The notes beneath the pieces were generated by a model that saw only the letters and a list, made by a program, of their open reading frames with translations, ran no database searches and was not told where the DNA came from. Shown here in pieces: positions 1-14,600 of a stretch of DNA of 64,000 nt. Within the stretch, counting starts at the first letter, position 1, and each line of letters begins with the position of its first letter. Position numbers and translations under genes: made by a program. This stretch comes from Timema cristinae (taxonomy: Eukaryota > Arthropoda > Insecta > Phasmatodea > Timematidae). Location: NCBI GenBank assembly GCA_039000515.1, contig JBCFYV010009882.1, positions 105,170,821-105,234,820 on the forward strand. The letters are read 5' to 3'.

Positions 1-29
1 TTTTTTTTAAGTTAAACCTACCATTATAA

Positions 30-985
30 ATTTTCATCATCATCATCATTATCGTCATCAACCGTTTAAAACTTCCTGTTGTGAATAAGAGCCTCTCCAT
101 CTCCTCCAGTCCCTTCATTCCGCTTGTTTGCAATTCTCATTCCAGTCTTCGTCTCATCTTGCCACATCCTCTTTAATTTGGTTCAGCAATTGTGTTCTTT
201 GTCTAGCTCTGTTTCTACTTTAACTTATTTCCAGTTTGAGTGTTTTCTTAGGGATTCTTTCTGTTCCATCCTTTTTACATGACAAAAACATTTTAGTCTT
301 GCCTTTTCAATTGTATCTTGGGCTGCCCCACTACCAATTAATTCTTTTATCTCTTCATTTCTAATCCTGTCTCTTCTTGTATTTCCCTCAATGCGCCTTA
401 AAAATTTCATCTCTGTTGTCTGCTATTTGCTCACATCCTTTGCCAACATTGTCCAAGTTTCTGCTCCACACAATTTCGACCTGAAGTAGGTTTTATACAT
501 AGTGATCTTACAAATGTCAGATTATATTCCTTACTCTCTGGTATAATTTACTTGCCTGTTTTATTCGGTTTGTTATCTCATGACTAACCTTTTCTTCCCT
601 ATGTATTTCACTTCCTAAATATTTGAATGTTTATGGTTCTTGCACAGTGGTTTTTCCTATTTGAAGATTTAGATTTTTTATTAGATCCTTTCTCATTACA
701 ACATTATTATCTTTACTGATCTTCAATTCAAAGTAATTCATTACCGGTACTTTATTCCCTTTCTCTAGTTTCCTTGGCACAGCTTCCACCTCCACGTTCA
801 CGCCCCAAAACACGTCATCACTAAAGGCCATCACCTGTATTTCTTCTTCGTTGTTGTCTTTCTGAACCTTAGCCATGAAGTCGTCCAATACTAGGTCGAA
901 CAATAGTGCTTACAGAGTACTACCCTATCGCAGCCCTTGTTTCTGGAATGTCAGGCTTTCCTATTCTCCATTGAATTTTCATGCT
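30..985 (-). mobile_element. Decayed non-LTR retrotransposon (LINE), 3' part of reverse transcriptase
   Basis: Read on the minus strand from about 950 the sequence gives KQGLR-stop-GST, then FDLVLDDFMAKVQ and QVMAFSDDV. This is the reverse-transcriptase region with the catalytic YADD box as FSDD. It is followed further on by KFLRRIEGNTRRDRIRNEE and RLKCFCHVKRMEQ, typical of the C-terminal part of insect-type LINE ORF2. Two in-frame stops interrupt the GLRQGS region, and more lie beyond. The 3' end runs into a (GAT)n-like tail near base 40. A dead 5'-truncated copy, upstream of Atrophin window exon 1. Confidence 0.85.
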
Positions 986-1130
986 AGTGATTAAATAAAT
1001 ATTTTTAAATATCCTAGACCTTTATCTCATCCCGTAATATAGAAATATAAAATTAATAAGTGTACTTTTGTGTATCGTAATTCAATAGCAATGCCCAACA
1101 ACTAAGCTATTTTTTTTCTTTCTTCAACAG

Positions 1131-1172
1131 CTGTTGGTGCTTCCAGGCCTTCCCCTATTACAAAGGAAAATG
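1131..1172 (+). CDS. RERE: Atrophin window exon 1
   Basis: Forty-two bases after a pyrimidine-rich acceptor (cttcaacag) and before a GTGGGT donor. Reads [13 protein letters not shown] with two bases of a split codon at the left and one at the right (Gly, completed in exon 2). The phase joins exactly to the next exon to give KENGEGSSG. The exon supplying the first base lies left of the window or in the first kilobase, where none was recognised. Confidence 0.75.
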
Positions 1173-2617
1173 GTGGGTGAACTGTTATTGCTTTTATTTA
1201 ATTCAACATTGGGAGGTATTTTAATATTCAAAATATCGATTTTGAGTCAACATTCATTTTAAAATTAATTACACGCTTTTCTAAATATTCCCTAAATAAC
1301 TCTAAGCATTTTAAGTGAGCATTGGAAATCACGTGGAAAAAATTGAAAACTATATCACTATCCCCAAATGCTAGAAAATTGACAAAAGGAAACTACAAGA
1401 TGTCAATTTATTAATTTTAGAATAAATGTTCTCTTAATGTAATTTCTTAAATGTAAGTATTGCGAACTTCTAAGTTACCAAATCACTCAATTAAATATAT
1501 GTGTATTGTACAAATAATTAATTTCCAACACCAAATGCAATATCACAATATATTCTAAGGTAACAGAATGATGATGAGCGCTTAATGAACCACACCATAT
1601 TCCCAAAGATGTTTCAAAGATTAAATAAATCCAACTTCCTTTTAAACTTGTGATAGTAAAACTGTTAATTTATTAATTTTGTTTTTATTTAATTTTGTTT
1701 TTACTAGGGGAAGGAAGTTCTGGAAGTGAAGATGAAAATTCAGAAGACGATTCAGACTCCAGGGATCATGTTACATACCGCTGCCAGCACTGCTATAATA
1801 ATTGTAATTATTTTTCTAAATATTTGTTGATAATATACCTAAAATTTTGTGTTTGTACTTTGCGACAACCCTAATATTTATGTGTTTATGTTTAATTATA
1901 ATAAGTTTAGATAGTCACACTGTAAAATTAATTTGTATGGTTTTAAATAATATATTATGTTTAACCCATTCTCCAACGTGTAAGTAGCATAGATATTTGC
2001 ATACCAGCAGCAATTTTTCTACTATTATATCCTTTCCCAAGAAATATTTTCGCCAATCAGTTTTTTCCCCTCATTTATTACTTTATTCATGGTTATAGTA
2101 TAGCATTGAACTATTAGCTTCATAAATCAGTTTCAATATGAAGTATTTGAACTGGCTAAAAGTACAGTGGTTCATTGATAGATGGCATCACATTAACTTA
2201 TTGCAATGAAATGTTATTCGTGCCCTCGCCAGGGAATATTCGGACAAACATAGGTGTTGTTTAAAGCCTGTGCCAGGGAAAGAATTAAATCAAATGGTTT
2301 TCAAGCTTTCCGTATCTTGTAGTTGTACTTTGAAGTCACTTTATTTGGTTGTGGTCACAACACTACTATCACCTTCTTTAACATGGTATTAACATAGAAA
2401 TGTTGAAATATTTATAGTTATTTTCATTACTTTGCAATATGACATTAAAAAGGTAACTTAATTCATATTTTATCTTTCAAATTATATATTTATGGATATA
2501 ATCCAAATGAGTAATGAAACACGACAAAACAAATATATTTAATAGGGATGAATGGGAATTAAATTTTTATAATGGGACGGGAACAGGAAACTATAAAAAT
2601 GATGTTTTGTATTGATT

Positions 2618-2653
<36 letters not shown>

Positions 2654-5600
2654 TTATACTAATATACTCCTCTGACAAGACGTGTATTAATCACAACTTG
2701 TGAATGTGTGGAATACCAGGCCTCCACCGTGGTTCGGATCCCACGTTAAGCTGTAGGTAAGTGTGTACAACTCGAATAGGTAGTAAGATGATAATAATAA
2801 TAATAATAATAATTAATATACTAATATGGTAGTACAGTAATACTTGTAGAGGCTTAGACCTTGATAAAGATAATACAAATAATATATCTTAAAACATAAT
2901 AATATAGATACGAGTGTGCAAAAAGCATTTTTTATAAAAACAAATATTGAATAATACAAATTGAATAATTAATTTTAATACATTATTTATATTAGTTAAT
3001 CTCTTTTGAAAATGGTGTTTTATATTTTACTGCCTATTGGAAGAGTACAAAAAAATAAAATATTTTACCCTTCTTAAATGTCCTCTAAAATATTAAATGC
3101 TATCTACATATTTTAATACCTCTTAAAGGCTCTCTAGGTTTGAAAAACCATATATATTCTTTATGTCCAAAATCCCTTAGAGGTTATCTAGGTTTGAAAC
3201 CCCTTATATATTTTTTAGTTATTTTGGGTCTAAAACCACTTAAAGATAAATTATCAAGGTTTTAAACCCCTTAAATATTATTTATATATGAAACCCCTTA
3301 AATGTTTCCTAGGTGTGTTACCCTTTAAATATTATCTATGTTTGAAACCTCTTTAAACTTGTCTCTGTTTAAAGTCCCTTTAATGTTCTCTAGAATTGAC
3401 ATCCCTTAAGGGCTCTTTAGTTTAACACCCCTGTAATCTCTGCTCTTTGTTTGGTTGCCAACAACAGACAAGCTGATGCTCATAAATTGTTGACCTTGGC
3501 AAGATACTTCCTCCCCCTAATTTATATGCCCAAAAGATAGTAGATTATAATATAGCTCTGCCCTCTAAATATTTCAAGCCCTCTCGCTTGCTGAACCTAA
3601 CAAATACCTTTTTTTATAGACAGAGCACATTGACTTAACGAGTTTCCCAACTTGTTTGTGTCACCACAGGCAGTAAAATACCCTGTTCCCTCTCCCAAGT
3701 TTGCTACAGAAAAAAGATGACTGTCTCCAATGGAGATTGAGCCAGTAGTACCTGCTGGAACAATAAGTGGGCTTTATTTCCCGCCTGAACCCTTGCTGGT
3801 AAAGGGTCTTTATCGCCCGACTCTCGGAAATGGATAAAGTATCGACATTTTCTCCACCCCTAGTATTTAATTAAAATGTAAATTGGAAGTTAAGAAAAAA
3901 ATCCCATAATTCATAGTCTACAATAAACTACAAACATCAAGCTTACTTATCAGGTTCATGAAGTTGTATCAATGCAGTTTCAATCCCAAATGGAACTAGT
4001 CTTCCAGCTCTTAGCCAGTTTTGAAATTATTTAGAAAAACAAATATTTGTGCAAAAATACTAGACGGTCATTTTTTTTTTAAATCTTGTCTTACCATCAC
4101 AAAATTCCGTCAAAAAAAAACTTATTTCAATAAAACTAAATATTATGTTAATAAAAAGTCTGTCATAGATTGTAAATTGCACTGTTGGTATTTTAAGGAA
4201 TTGAAACACATTTCTAGAATCAGATCTTTTGATTGTTTAATTTTGTATTTCAACAATTAACCTCTTTATTTGCAGGCTCACGGGACTTAAATAGTGGAAA
4301 AGATCGTAATAAAATATGCACTGATTGTCTTGCATACTTGAAGAAGTACGGAGAGCTTCCACAAATACAATCTGTCGGTATTACTAATGCAAATGGAGGG
4401 ACTACTAACAGTAATAGGGGGGAGGCTCCATACCTCTTTCGGCCTGTTCAAACAGAATCGTCTGATCACTCTCCAGGTAGAATGCGAACAAGATTCAGGA
4501 CTAAAGAGCAGGTGAATTATTTTTAACCTTTGAACACAACTTATTTTAAATCATTCTGATTTCCTAATTGGCACACTATATGTTCAGCAATGTAGGACAT
4601 AATACAGTACAATAAAATACAATTTAGTTCCCAAGAACCTTTCTTTGAGGTAGAAGTATAAGGAACACTATTAGTAAGGGCAGTATTTTTTGACGTTTTA
4701 TTTCAAAACTTTTTTTGGCCAAAATAAATAAAATATAAACATAGAGTTTAATTTTTTTCACATTGTGATATCAACCGTTTTTGAATATCCGTCATTGGCT
4801 TAGCGACATTAAATGAAAAACATTTATATTAAGACAAAAAGTCGTCATTATACTCCAGGACACCCTTAACAGATATTCAACAACTGTTGAGGTCACTGTT
4901 TGAAGAAAATTAAACTCTTATGTTTATCTTGGAGAATTATTTGATTTATTTAGCCCTTAACTCGCGTTCCCTACACGCCCATCTTAACAGTCACAATTAT
5001 TGTGTATCAATAGATATTGGTGCTTACAGAATGCTAGAATACTTCCTTACCATAGTGGTGGTACAGAAACTACAGAAAGTGATGTTGATAAAAAATTGTG
5101 TAAATCTCCAGCCAGCGTATCTTCACCTGTTGACAAGAACAAGAAAAAGGTAACATTTTGTTTACCAAATCAATTGCAAGGATTAGGCCAACAAAATATA
5201 ATGTATATATATATAAACAGTAATCTGTATCAGTAGGCAGGCAATATTTTGTCTTGCGCCTGAATAAAAAAACTGACCCAGACCATAGGCTGGAAACAGT
5301 AAGGGATGTAAAAATTAGTCTTGCTCAAAATGTTCTTTTAGGAAGTAACTCTCTGTTTAATCAAATTTTATTTACTTAATTTATCTATCCACCAATAATT
5401 TACATACTAAAATTAGCGAGGTGGATTTATGTTTACCCACATTAATGACTACGTAACTTGAGTGTCAAGTTGGTGTATTCATATTTTCCTGTGGCTGACT
5501 GGGAGATCAAGTTTCAATTTCGATCTGGGTGGATTAAGATCGGTTTACTTCATTGATTGTGTGAAAATTTGAGTATTTTTGAATATAAATTTCTGAATTA

Positions 5601-8600
5601 TTTGTATTTGAACTTTGAATACTAAATTTTGAATTATTTCCACATTTTCGATTACCCAGGAACATATATTGGTTTATTCACCACATATTTATTATATATT
5701 AAGCAATTATTATTTTATGCTACATATATTCATTTGGATTATTTTAAATTTTCATATTACTTTATTTGTTTACTAAAACCAAATAAATAAGTCCTCTGTC
5801 AAGAGATTATCACAAGATTTCATTTAGTCACCCACCATGTTGATTGTTTATCTTGTGTTTATCTTAAACTAAGCATTAAGGTTGTGCAAAGTTCACTCTT
5901 TCCATTTTAAGCGAACTCGAATCAAATACCTATATGAAATATACATTCTCAAAGTTCAAATATTTTTGATAGTGTTTTTAAGCTTAAAAAAATATATTTT
6001 GGTTAATTCAATAACCTTATGCATGTAAATTATTCGATAGCTGTTTTAATTAGAGATGTCACGATACTTGTTTTTCTCGATTCTGATTCTTAAGTTCAAC
6101 CTCGATTCTTCGATTCTCGATTAAGATTCTTGAACATTTCCTTTTTCTTTAGTTTTCCAAGCATTGTTGAATAGAAAATCTGGTGTGCCTGATACCCTAA
6201 TCCTCTCTCAATGCGAAATTGGACTCGATCATTACAACACATGTCGTTTGAAACTTTAATCTCACAATCTTATAGATATTAATTATACACACAAAAATTC
6301 TACAAAACTGAAAATAAACCCAAGAATTCAAATAAATTCAAAATTAATACAATAAATTGCGTATTTTATAATGGAAAGAAGAACACATTTCACACGCTAC
6401 AAACATTTTAAGTCCGCCGTAACTGAACTTACGCACGTTAGCTTGTCAGAAATTAGTGAGGAAGTTTAAGCATCAATATATCAATAGTCTTGTAACCCCC
6501 CTTTTATAACCACTCAGAAAAAAACAGTTGGGGATGGTAACAAGAGAGTTATTTTATTCAGATATCAAATTACATACAATTCAATGAGAGAGTGAGACAA
6601 CATTAAGTGCTAGGCGCTGCAAATATATATATATATATAAGAGGCAAACCATTATTTAATTGCCATAGACTGGTTTGATAACCTTAGAAATTATTCAAAG
6701 CCCAAACAGCATTATACACTGAGACAAGTGACTAAAGGTAATTTGTGGCATGATACAATTCTCTTGCCCATAAATGGTGACTCAAAATACATTACATAAT
6801 CTACTCTAAATTGACCTTCAAATTAATCTTAATTAGTCCTGACATAATAACAAATTAATCATCAAATGAAAAATCCAGGTAAAATGGTCAATCAGTAATG
6901 AGATCCAGCAAATACACTTAAGAGATAAGTTAGCCTAACTGACAGTCCCCATTTAACAAATAATAACAATATAGTCTCATATAATAAATTTCCTCCCAAC
7001 TGAATATTAGAATATTAGACACATTATAATCTATTCACGAAGGTCATAATATCGAAAACTACGCCGCCTAATGGCTTGCCAAACAAAGAAATTGGTAAAT
7101 AAAGCTAAGACTGTGGTATAGCCTCGCTGACTCACAGCCCCTTCTTTGACTAACAATCCAACAATCCATGAACTTAACATTCTCAACAATGATAAATAGT
7201 CTCTTAATAAATAACAAGAAAAATATAATTCCCTAAAATATTAAAATAAGAGCTGAAAAACAACGCTATCAGGCTTAAATGACCGTCCCAGTGGCGGTAC
7301 CCAAAAGGTAAAAAAAAAAAAAAAAATCCCATTCATTAAGCAGATAAGAAAGTTTCAAACTAAGAGACAGGATCCAAAATTCCCCATAGGGATCATAATT
7401 AAAGATGAACCAGATGCTGTAGCTTTCTATAAATGCATAGTTGATTTTTTTTTATGATATGGAAGTTATTAACTATTTGAATACTTCATATTTGATACAA
7501 AATTTTCACAATTTAATGATAATCATTTGTGATCAAAAAATCACCATTCACACACATCTCATGGGTACCAACAACAATACAAATATGTATCGCTGCTCAT
7601 TTGACTAAGATAGTACACACATTTATTACCCCTTGCACAACATATCAAATTGCTAAATATGCTCTTTTTATTTTCTATGGCGGGTCATTTCTTTGAATCT
7701 AAACTTTGGAATTCTTAGTATCTAGTTCTTTCACAATACTACATTATTCTAATCCTGTTTATTGTCAACCTATGACAATAACTGGCAGGCTTAGATTAAA
7801 ACACATATTATTCTAAATATAAACAGTCACAACAATTAAAAAACAACTTCCAAATCGTTTCTCAAATAAATGCGTTTCTGCCCTTTGGATATACCATTAC
7901 TGCAAAAATTCCAAACAATGACATTATCACTACAATAAATGATGCTGATATCATCTCATAAAATCCAGTTACTTTTTGAACCAGGCAATGCTCTAATGCA
8001 CTTCTAATCTTCACATTTAAATGATTCCATCTTAGTTTGAAATCCAAATTTTATTCTTGTCTTTGAATACTACTAGTAATTCAAGATTTGTTAATTCTTG
8101 TTTACCAATGGACTTAAGCTTGGTCATTGATGCATTTCTTACAACAAAGTTCCTCGTCTTTTAGATATTGCCCTTGGTGACTATGTTTCTGGAGGTCATG
8201 GTTTATGAGCCCTCTTTTACACTTTGCAAGTTATCAAGGATTAAAGTTCATGCAGTGTCTTCTCTTTATTTATCCTCATTTCGTCCTCATACTCCAGCTG
8301 TTTGATTAATCAATTTTACTTGATGATGGGACTTTTGTTTAGTAAAACTATTATGTTTTGGATGATTTAATTAATTATTTGTAAAAGCCTCTCTTAAGGT
8401 CTTATGTTATTTTAGGCAGACTTTTTTGTTTGTTTCTTTACCAATATGTTCTTTAATTTAATATGTCTAACAGGTTTAGAAATTTAAATGAAATTGAACA
8501 CAATATAAATTAAATCAAACATAATTTAAATTAAAACAAATAAAAATTAAATTACACAGACATTTAAAGGGCAGAATGTTTTTAAAATTATCACTAGGCT

Positions 8601-11600
8601 TATACTTAAGAGTGGTCATGGTTTACATTTAACATTGATTACAGATGTGTTTTCTTATGGTCGCTATCTTATTTAGCATTTCCAAATCAGTAATCATACA
8701 CAATATATCCCGTCAGTACTCAAGGTTGTGTTAAGACTGACAATTCTCAATCAAAATGTTTGGCACTAACAGCTTCACCTCAGTTAAAGGTGTCATTATG
8801 ACCACAGTAACACATATTAAAATAAACAATTTGGTGTTAACCTATTTCTATCAATAGTTTGCTTTGCCTCTTATGTTTGGGTCCTTTTTTTTTATTCACC
8901 CGACTATCAAATGCTCATAAATGCATTTTACCATTTTTACATTAAGGAGATAAAGAGCACTTGTGTTTGTTACTGCAACATATCGTTTAATGTTTGGACA
9001 TAATTTTGGATACCAAACCTTTTCATACCAATTACTTCCATTATTTTGAGTAGTGTATATTCATGTGAAAAGAATATCTTTGTATTTTTTTAAAAATGTT
9101 TTTAAATCATATTTCTTCACACACTTAACTATGATTTCTAAACGATAATTCTTATTCTTGTAATGAAGTTTTAATTTAAATGCCACTAACAGTCTTTTTA
9201 TCCCGATTTAGATAATTTTCCATGAATTAATTATCATTTATTCTTAACTATTCTTATTAATGGTTGTTTAGAACCTTTCTGTCGTTCTATCTAGTTTGGT
9301 TTAATGTACTCTTTCTTGTTCACTCTACTATTGGTGTTCACAGTTTAAAATTGAGCATCCAGCTAAAGGGCGTAAAAGAAACCAAGTTGAAATGGACAAT
9401 GATGGTGATAAAGAAATCACTTTATTCAAGAGGAAAAGAAGCGATAGAGCTGATGTGAGCTGGACTTGTTTACAGCCTATACTTGAATTTGTTTTGTTTC
9501 CGTTTGTTTCATTTTATATAAACTATAGCTATAGCTTGTGCTTGTATTTGTACAAGTAGTTTTTATTATATACAGACAATTATTATTTTGCATGTTTTAA
9601 ACAAATGTTTTATTTGTGAACAAGTTTTAAATCTGGATGAAAGATTTATTGTGATTGAGCTATTTAATTAAATCACAGACATTAAAAAGTTTCAAAAATA
9701 TATATATATTTTTTTTACTTATTTCACAAACTTCTACGATGATTTCAAATTTTTTACTCTTGTTTGATCCTGTAGTTTATACCCTTAACAAAGTGATATT
9801 TCTTGAGCTAAGAGGGAAGAAAATATTTGGGAGAGTAATAAAAACGAATTGCATTGGCATTCACCTTGAGTCTGCACTTCTGTACATGTGCTTTATTTTC
9901 ACATTTACTTTATTAAAAGTTTATTTGAAACCGTTTTTAAAAGTGCTTTTTATATGAGAATAAATTAATACAATTTATTAAATAACTAAAAATATATAAT
10001 ATTCTTTAAAATAAAAACACATACTGGTACCCAAGACCTTTTTTTGATTAAAACTTTATCTGTTTATTTTACCTAAAGATAACAATTCAAAATAATATAA
10101 ATGTTGCATTTATTTTTTTATAAATAAATAATTTAAAGAAATATTTAAAGTAGCATACTGATACTGTAACATGGTCGTTCAAGGGATGATTAAATACCAC
10201 CAGCGTGTGAAGGAATTACTAGTTTTATTATGTTCAGATCATACTCTGGTCTTCCTTGACTTCAAAAAGTTCATTGATAAATACTTGCATTTTGGTAATA
10301 TTTCAAAAATGGCCCAATGGCTATATAATTTGGTAATATTGTAATGTTAATTTTGGAATATATAAAATATATTTACTTTTTACAGTTTTAATTTTGAGGA
10401 AACTAAATTGAATTGCTATCCATTCTACTTTAAATATTTCTCATCTTCCAAAAACTCCTAAGCTAGCTAAGGGAGCTATTTATAATTGTATTTGTTTGAA
10501 AAGAGACTATAGCTATCACTTTTCAGTTTTAGTAGTGTCTAAACACAAATGGCTATTAGTGCTTGAAACATACTATGTGTGCTTGTGTGTGCATGCATGT
10601 GCATGTGTGCTTGTTTTATAAAGCTACCCTTAATATTAAGAGCTTTAAACTTAAGCTCTGTAAAACTTTAAATTAGTTCAGGAAATAAAGTATAGAAAAA
10701 CTAAGGCAACAAAGAGAACATGATTAAGAGAAGCTAAAGAAGTAACTTAACGAAACAGCAAATAGGTTGGATGTTGAAAAATTAAAGATATAGTTCCTCT
10801 TACACTTAGTAAATTACTTAGTCAAGCCCTTTAAAAGTTCTTGCATAGATATAAAGGTATTAAGATATAAAAAACGCCCCTACACCATTGACATGGCCAT
10901 ATTCTTAGGGGCTTTTAGAATACTAAAAGAAACCAGGTTTTCTAATATTTTTCCCAAGCACCGCGTCTTACTACCTTTTCAGGTTATACAAATATCTACT
11001 AATTTAATTCATTAGGGATTAGGAAGGTTGAATTTAGAAGTGGTGTACCCGCAGTTGTGTGTAGGTGGAGAGTGGAATACCATTTAGGGAAAACCACTTG
11101 ACCGAGATCGAACCCTGATCTCCCCGTCATAGACAGTCCAGTCTAGTCTCTATCAAGTTGACAGCATAGACCATGAGTCAAACGAAGCTGGTGTAGGTAT
11201 ATTACAACTTTTTTTTGTTCATTTCTCTCATAAACCTATATAATATTAAGGTTGTGAACATGACATTATATTCACAACATTATATTACTGTTATTCAAAA
11301 ATAATATTGTTGTTGAAAATACTTAGTGATATATTTAAAAGAAATGCTTGGATTGTTTGCTAAAATAGTTATTAACTTGTATAAATGCAAATATACATAT
11401 ATGACTATCAAATCTTATTTAACTGTTAGGGCTAATATAGAGTAGTTAACACTTCCTCCTCCTACCCCTTCTTAATAGGCTGTCAAGATGGTAACTAGGA
11501 AAGGGTATCATCAGACATACACACATACTGTAATTGGATAGTTGAAGTTGGAATGTATTTAATTGGAACATGATATCACCAATACATAGGTTACAACTAC

Positions 11601-14600
11601 ATACACATGCGCACACACACACTTATCCTGACATCCTTCGCATAGTTACACTTTATTATATACTCTGTCAAGAGAGAATTTAGCTGTTGAAGCTGTTTGA
11701 AGTAAAATAATAAGTTTGGGAAAGCAAAACAAATAATTAAAATATTTTTGCAGTCTCATTAAAGTTCAGGTTAGTGTAGTTAACTAACCTTATATTGTTT
11801 TATTTTTTGTACAGAGTCCTGCTGAAAGTCTTACCACTGATAGTGGCTCTATTGTGGATGATGGTGAGAACAATGAACCAGAGAATGAATCTCAAGATAT
11901 TTCAAATGGCAATATAAACATAACCTCATTAAATACATTGAGCTGCATCAGTTCATCAGCAGTGACACATCCACCACCTTCATTGACATCTTCAAATATC
12001 GGAACAACACGAGTTTCAATGTCTTTGCATTCAACCTTGGAGGATATTTCACTACCTACTAACATTAGTTCTGGACAGGAAGTTACGGAAAATATTTCAA
12101 ATACTGCTCAGAATGCAATACCTACTAATCAAACTCCGCCTACAATCATAATTGTTAATAACATAAGTGGCAATAATTTTAAAACTGTGAATAAAGAAGG
12201 GGCGTTTGGTTCTATGCATAGTGAAACTGCACACAATTCTGTACAGGTAACAACCCCAGTAATAAGTCTAAAAGTTCCAATGCCAGTTTTGTCATCAGCA
12301 ATTGATGGTGTTATAAACAAGACATTAACATCTGATGGATTATTGCTTCCCACTGATAAGAAAGGTATGGAAAAAGAAAAATCTAAAATACCAACCTTAC
12401 AGCAAACACCTGGAATAGTTGAACCCATGTCAAGTTTAGAAAATAGGTCGGTTTTGAAGATGGAAAATGAGTGTGTGAAGGCATATGTTAAAAGAGATGC
12501 CAAAGACTTGATAAAAGATAAAGGTGAATCTACCAAGGAAATTGGGGGATCAGTCGTGAAGGGTTATGATGATCTAGACTCACATGAATCGGCACCAAAA
12601 ATTATTATTAAAGAAGAAGCTGACAGCAGCAGGTGTGAGATGTTAAATGTTTCGTTACCATTACCATCTGGAAAAATTATTAAGGAAGAGATTCAAACTT
12701 CTCAGTCTCATGGAACATTGAGTGAAGGCTTAGAATCAATGATTACTAGCAACAACCTGATTTCTCAGGGTAGTGGTTTCACTATGAATGCTACCATAAA
12801 ATCAGAGCCAGGCCTTATGAGGGACCAACAAGTCAGCCCTATTTTAACAGATATGCCAATCTCAATATCATCAGATAGTGGTCACTTAGCAATTCCCTCT
12901 AACCTAGTACAAATTTCCCCTAACATGGGCAATGGTAATCCTCAAAACTTGTCAAATCTAAATGTACAACATTCTAGCGCAAGAACCCCACCTTTGTTAG
13001 GGCAAGTTTCTTCAAGTCACCCTCATATTCAGGCCAAGAGTAGTTCATCAATAATTCATCAATGTTCAGATATGAGAATTAACCAAGATAGTCGTCAACT
13101 AACAGACATAAGACAGTCGGAGATTCGCCAAATGTCCGATATGCGCCAGTGTTCCACAGATGTGCGTACAGGAAATGAAATTAGGCAAATTACAGAAATG
13201 GCTACATCAGACACAAGAGCACATGTATCAGATTTACGTCAAAAAGGTGAAATGCAAATTCATGTAGGAGATATCCGCAAAAGTTTAGAGTCATCCCACT
13301 TATCAAACAGTGGCTTTAATCCAGACAAGTCTTTAATACAGATTCCACCTGGTTGTAATGAGGCAGAGAAAGATCACAAGTCATTTTCACAGCAGCATGT
13401 TTCTTTGCCTCCAACATCAATTGCAAGTCCTCATTCTGTCATACTCCAGCAACAATCACTCCATACAGTCTCAAATTCTTCACCAGTAATATCGTCCCAT
13501 CAGAATTATGCATTCCTTTCTGGTTCATCTTATACACATCAACGGCAATCTCATTCCATGGGAGTGGAGAAAAATATTAATGTCTTACAGCTAGGAAATT
13601 CATCTTTTGTACCCAACAGTGCTATGCAACAGCAAAATGAGCCACAAAATCTAAAAATAAAACAAGAAATAATTCCAATGCAGGACCACAACATTTCTTC
13701 AGATCCATTACAATCACTTAAAGAAGTAAAAATACCTGGGTATTCAGGGCCAAGTTCTTCAATTTCTCAGCCATTGACTAGCTCAAACATTACTTCAAAT
13801 GCCATTTCCTCTTTTCATCCTAATGATCATTCAAGACCATCATCTGGAAATCTACCCCTTCAAAACTTTATTGGTCCTTCTATCGACAATATTAAAAAAG
13901 AACCTGAAAATTACTTGGGTACATCTTCGGGTAATTTACCTCTGAAATCTCCACCAATCCAGCAGTCAAAAATTCATTCTATTAGAACTTCTCTTTCAAG
14001 TTCAGACTTGCATAGCAGTGCATCTCTTATTTCGTCTACACCCCCACTTGCTCAAATTTCAACAAACACACAACTGGTTCTTCCTCTGACATCACATTCT
14101 TCGACTGTCTCTCACAGTGCAGCCAATCTAATTTCTCCATCACCTTCATCTCGCCTTACTCCAACATCTCGCCTTACTCCAACATCTCTATCTAGTGGGC
14201 CAACTTCAATTCCACAACCTGTGATGCATCCATCCCAGCAGGCATCTCCTTTAAGTCGGCAATCACCTGGACATCCCCATCCAACCCCTCACCCACATCC
14301 GACCCCACATCCTCATTCTTCTCCATTCATTGGTCCGCCTGGACACCCAGCTTTACATCCTCATCATCCCCACCATTCTCTCATCCACCACCAACTGTTT
14401 GCTGCAGCAGCTGCTCATGCTGCTGCTGTTCATCATCCCTACCATCCACACCACCCTTATGCTGCTTATGGCTATCCATTTCCATACCCATATGGTCCGC
14501 CGATGCCACAACCCCATCCAGTACCCCCACCTCATCACACAGCCCATACTGCTCCATCTCTTCCTATACAGTCAACATCTTCTGGCAACCATGGACATCG

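Larger units (their letters stand above)
1804..4275 (+). other. Atrophin intron splitting the zinc finger
   Basis: AT-rich intron. It holds an (AT)n run at about 2622-2649, a truncated SINE-A at 2666-2816 and a diverged minisatellite at 3066-3440. Nothing recognised in the rest. Confidence 0.8.

Noticed and set aside
9655..9957. Open frame of 100 codons in an Atrophin intron
   Set aside because: Composition is AT-driven (Phe, Leu, Ile, Lys) with no domain, and the neighbouring exons splice in phase without it.
12129..12536. Minus-strand open frame of 135 codons
   Set aside because: It is the antisense shadow of the large Atrophin exon.
14156..14195. CRISPR-like or satellite array in the coding exon
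   Set aside because: Only two copies of ctcgccttactccaacat; it is a coding duplication (SRLTPT twice).
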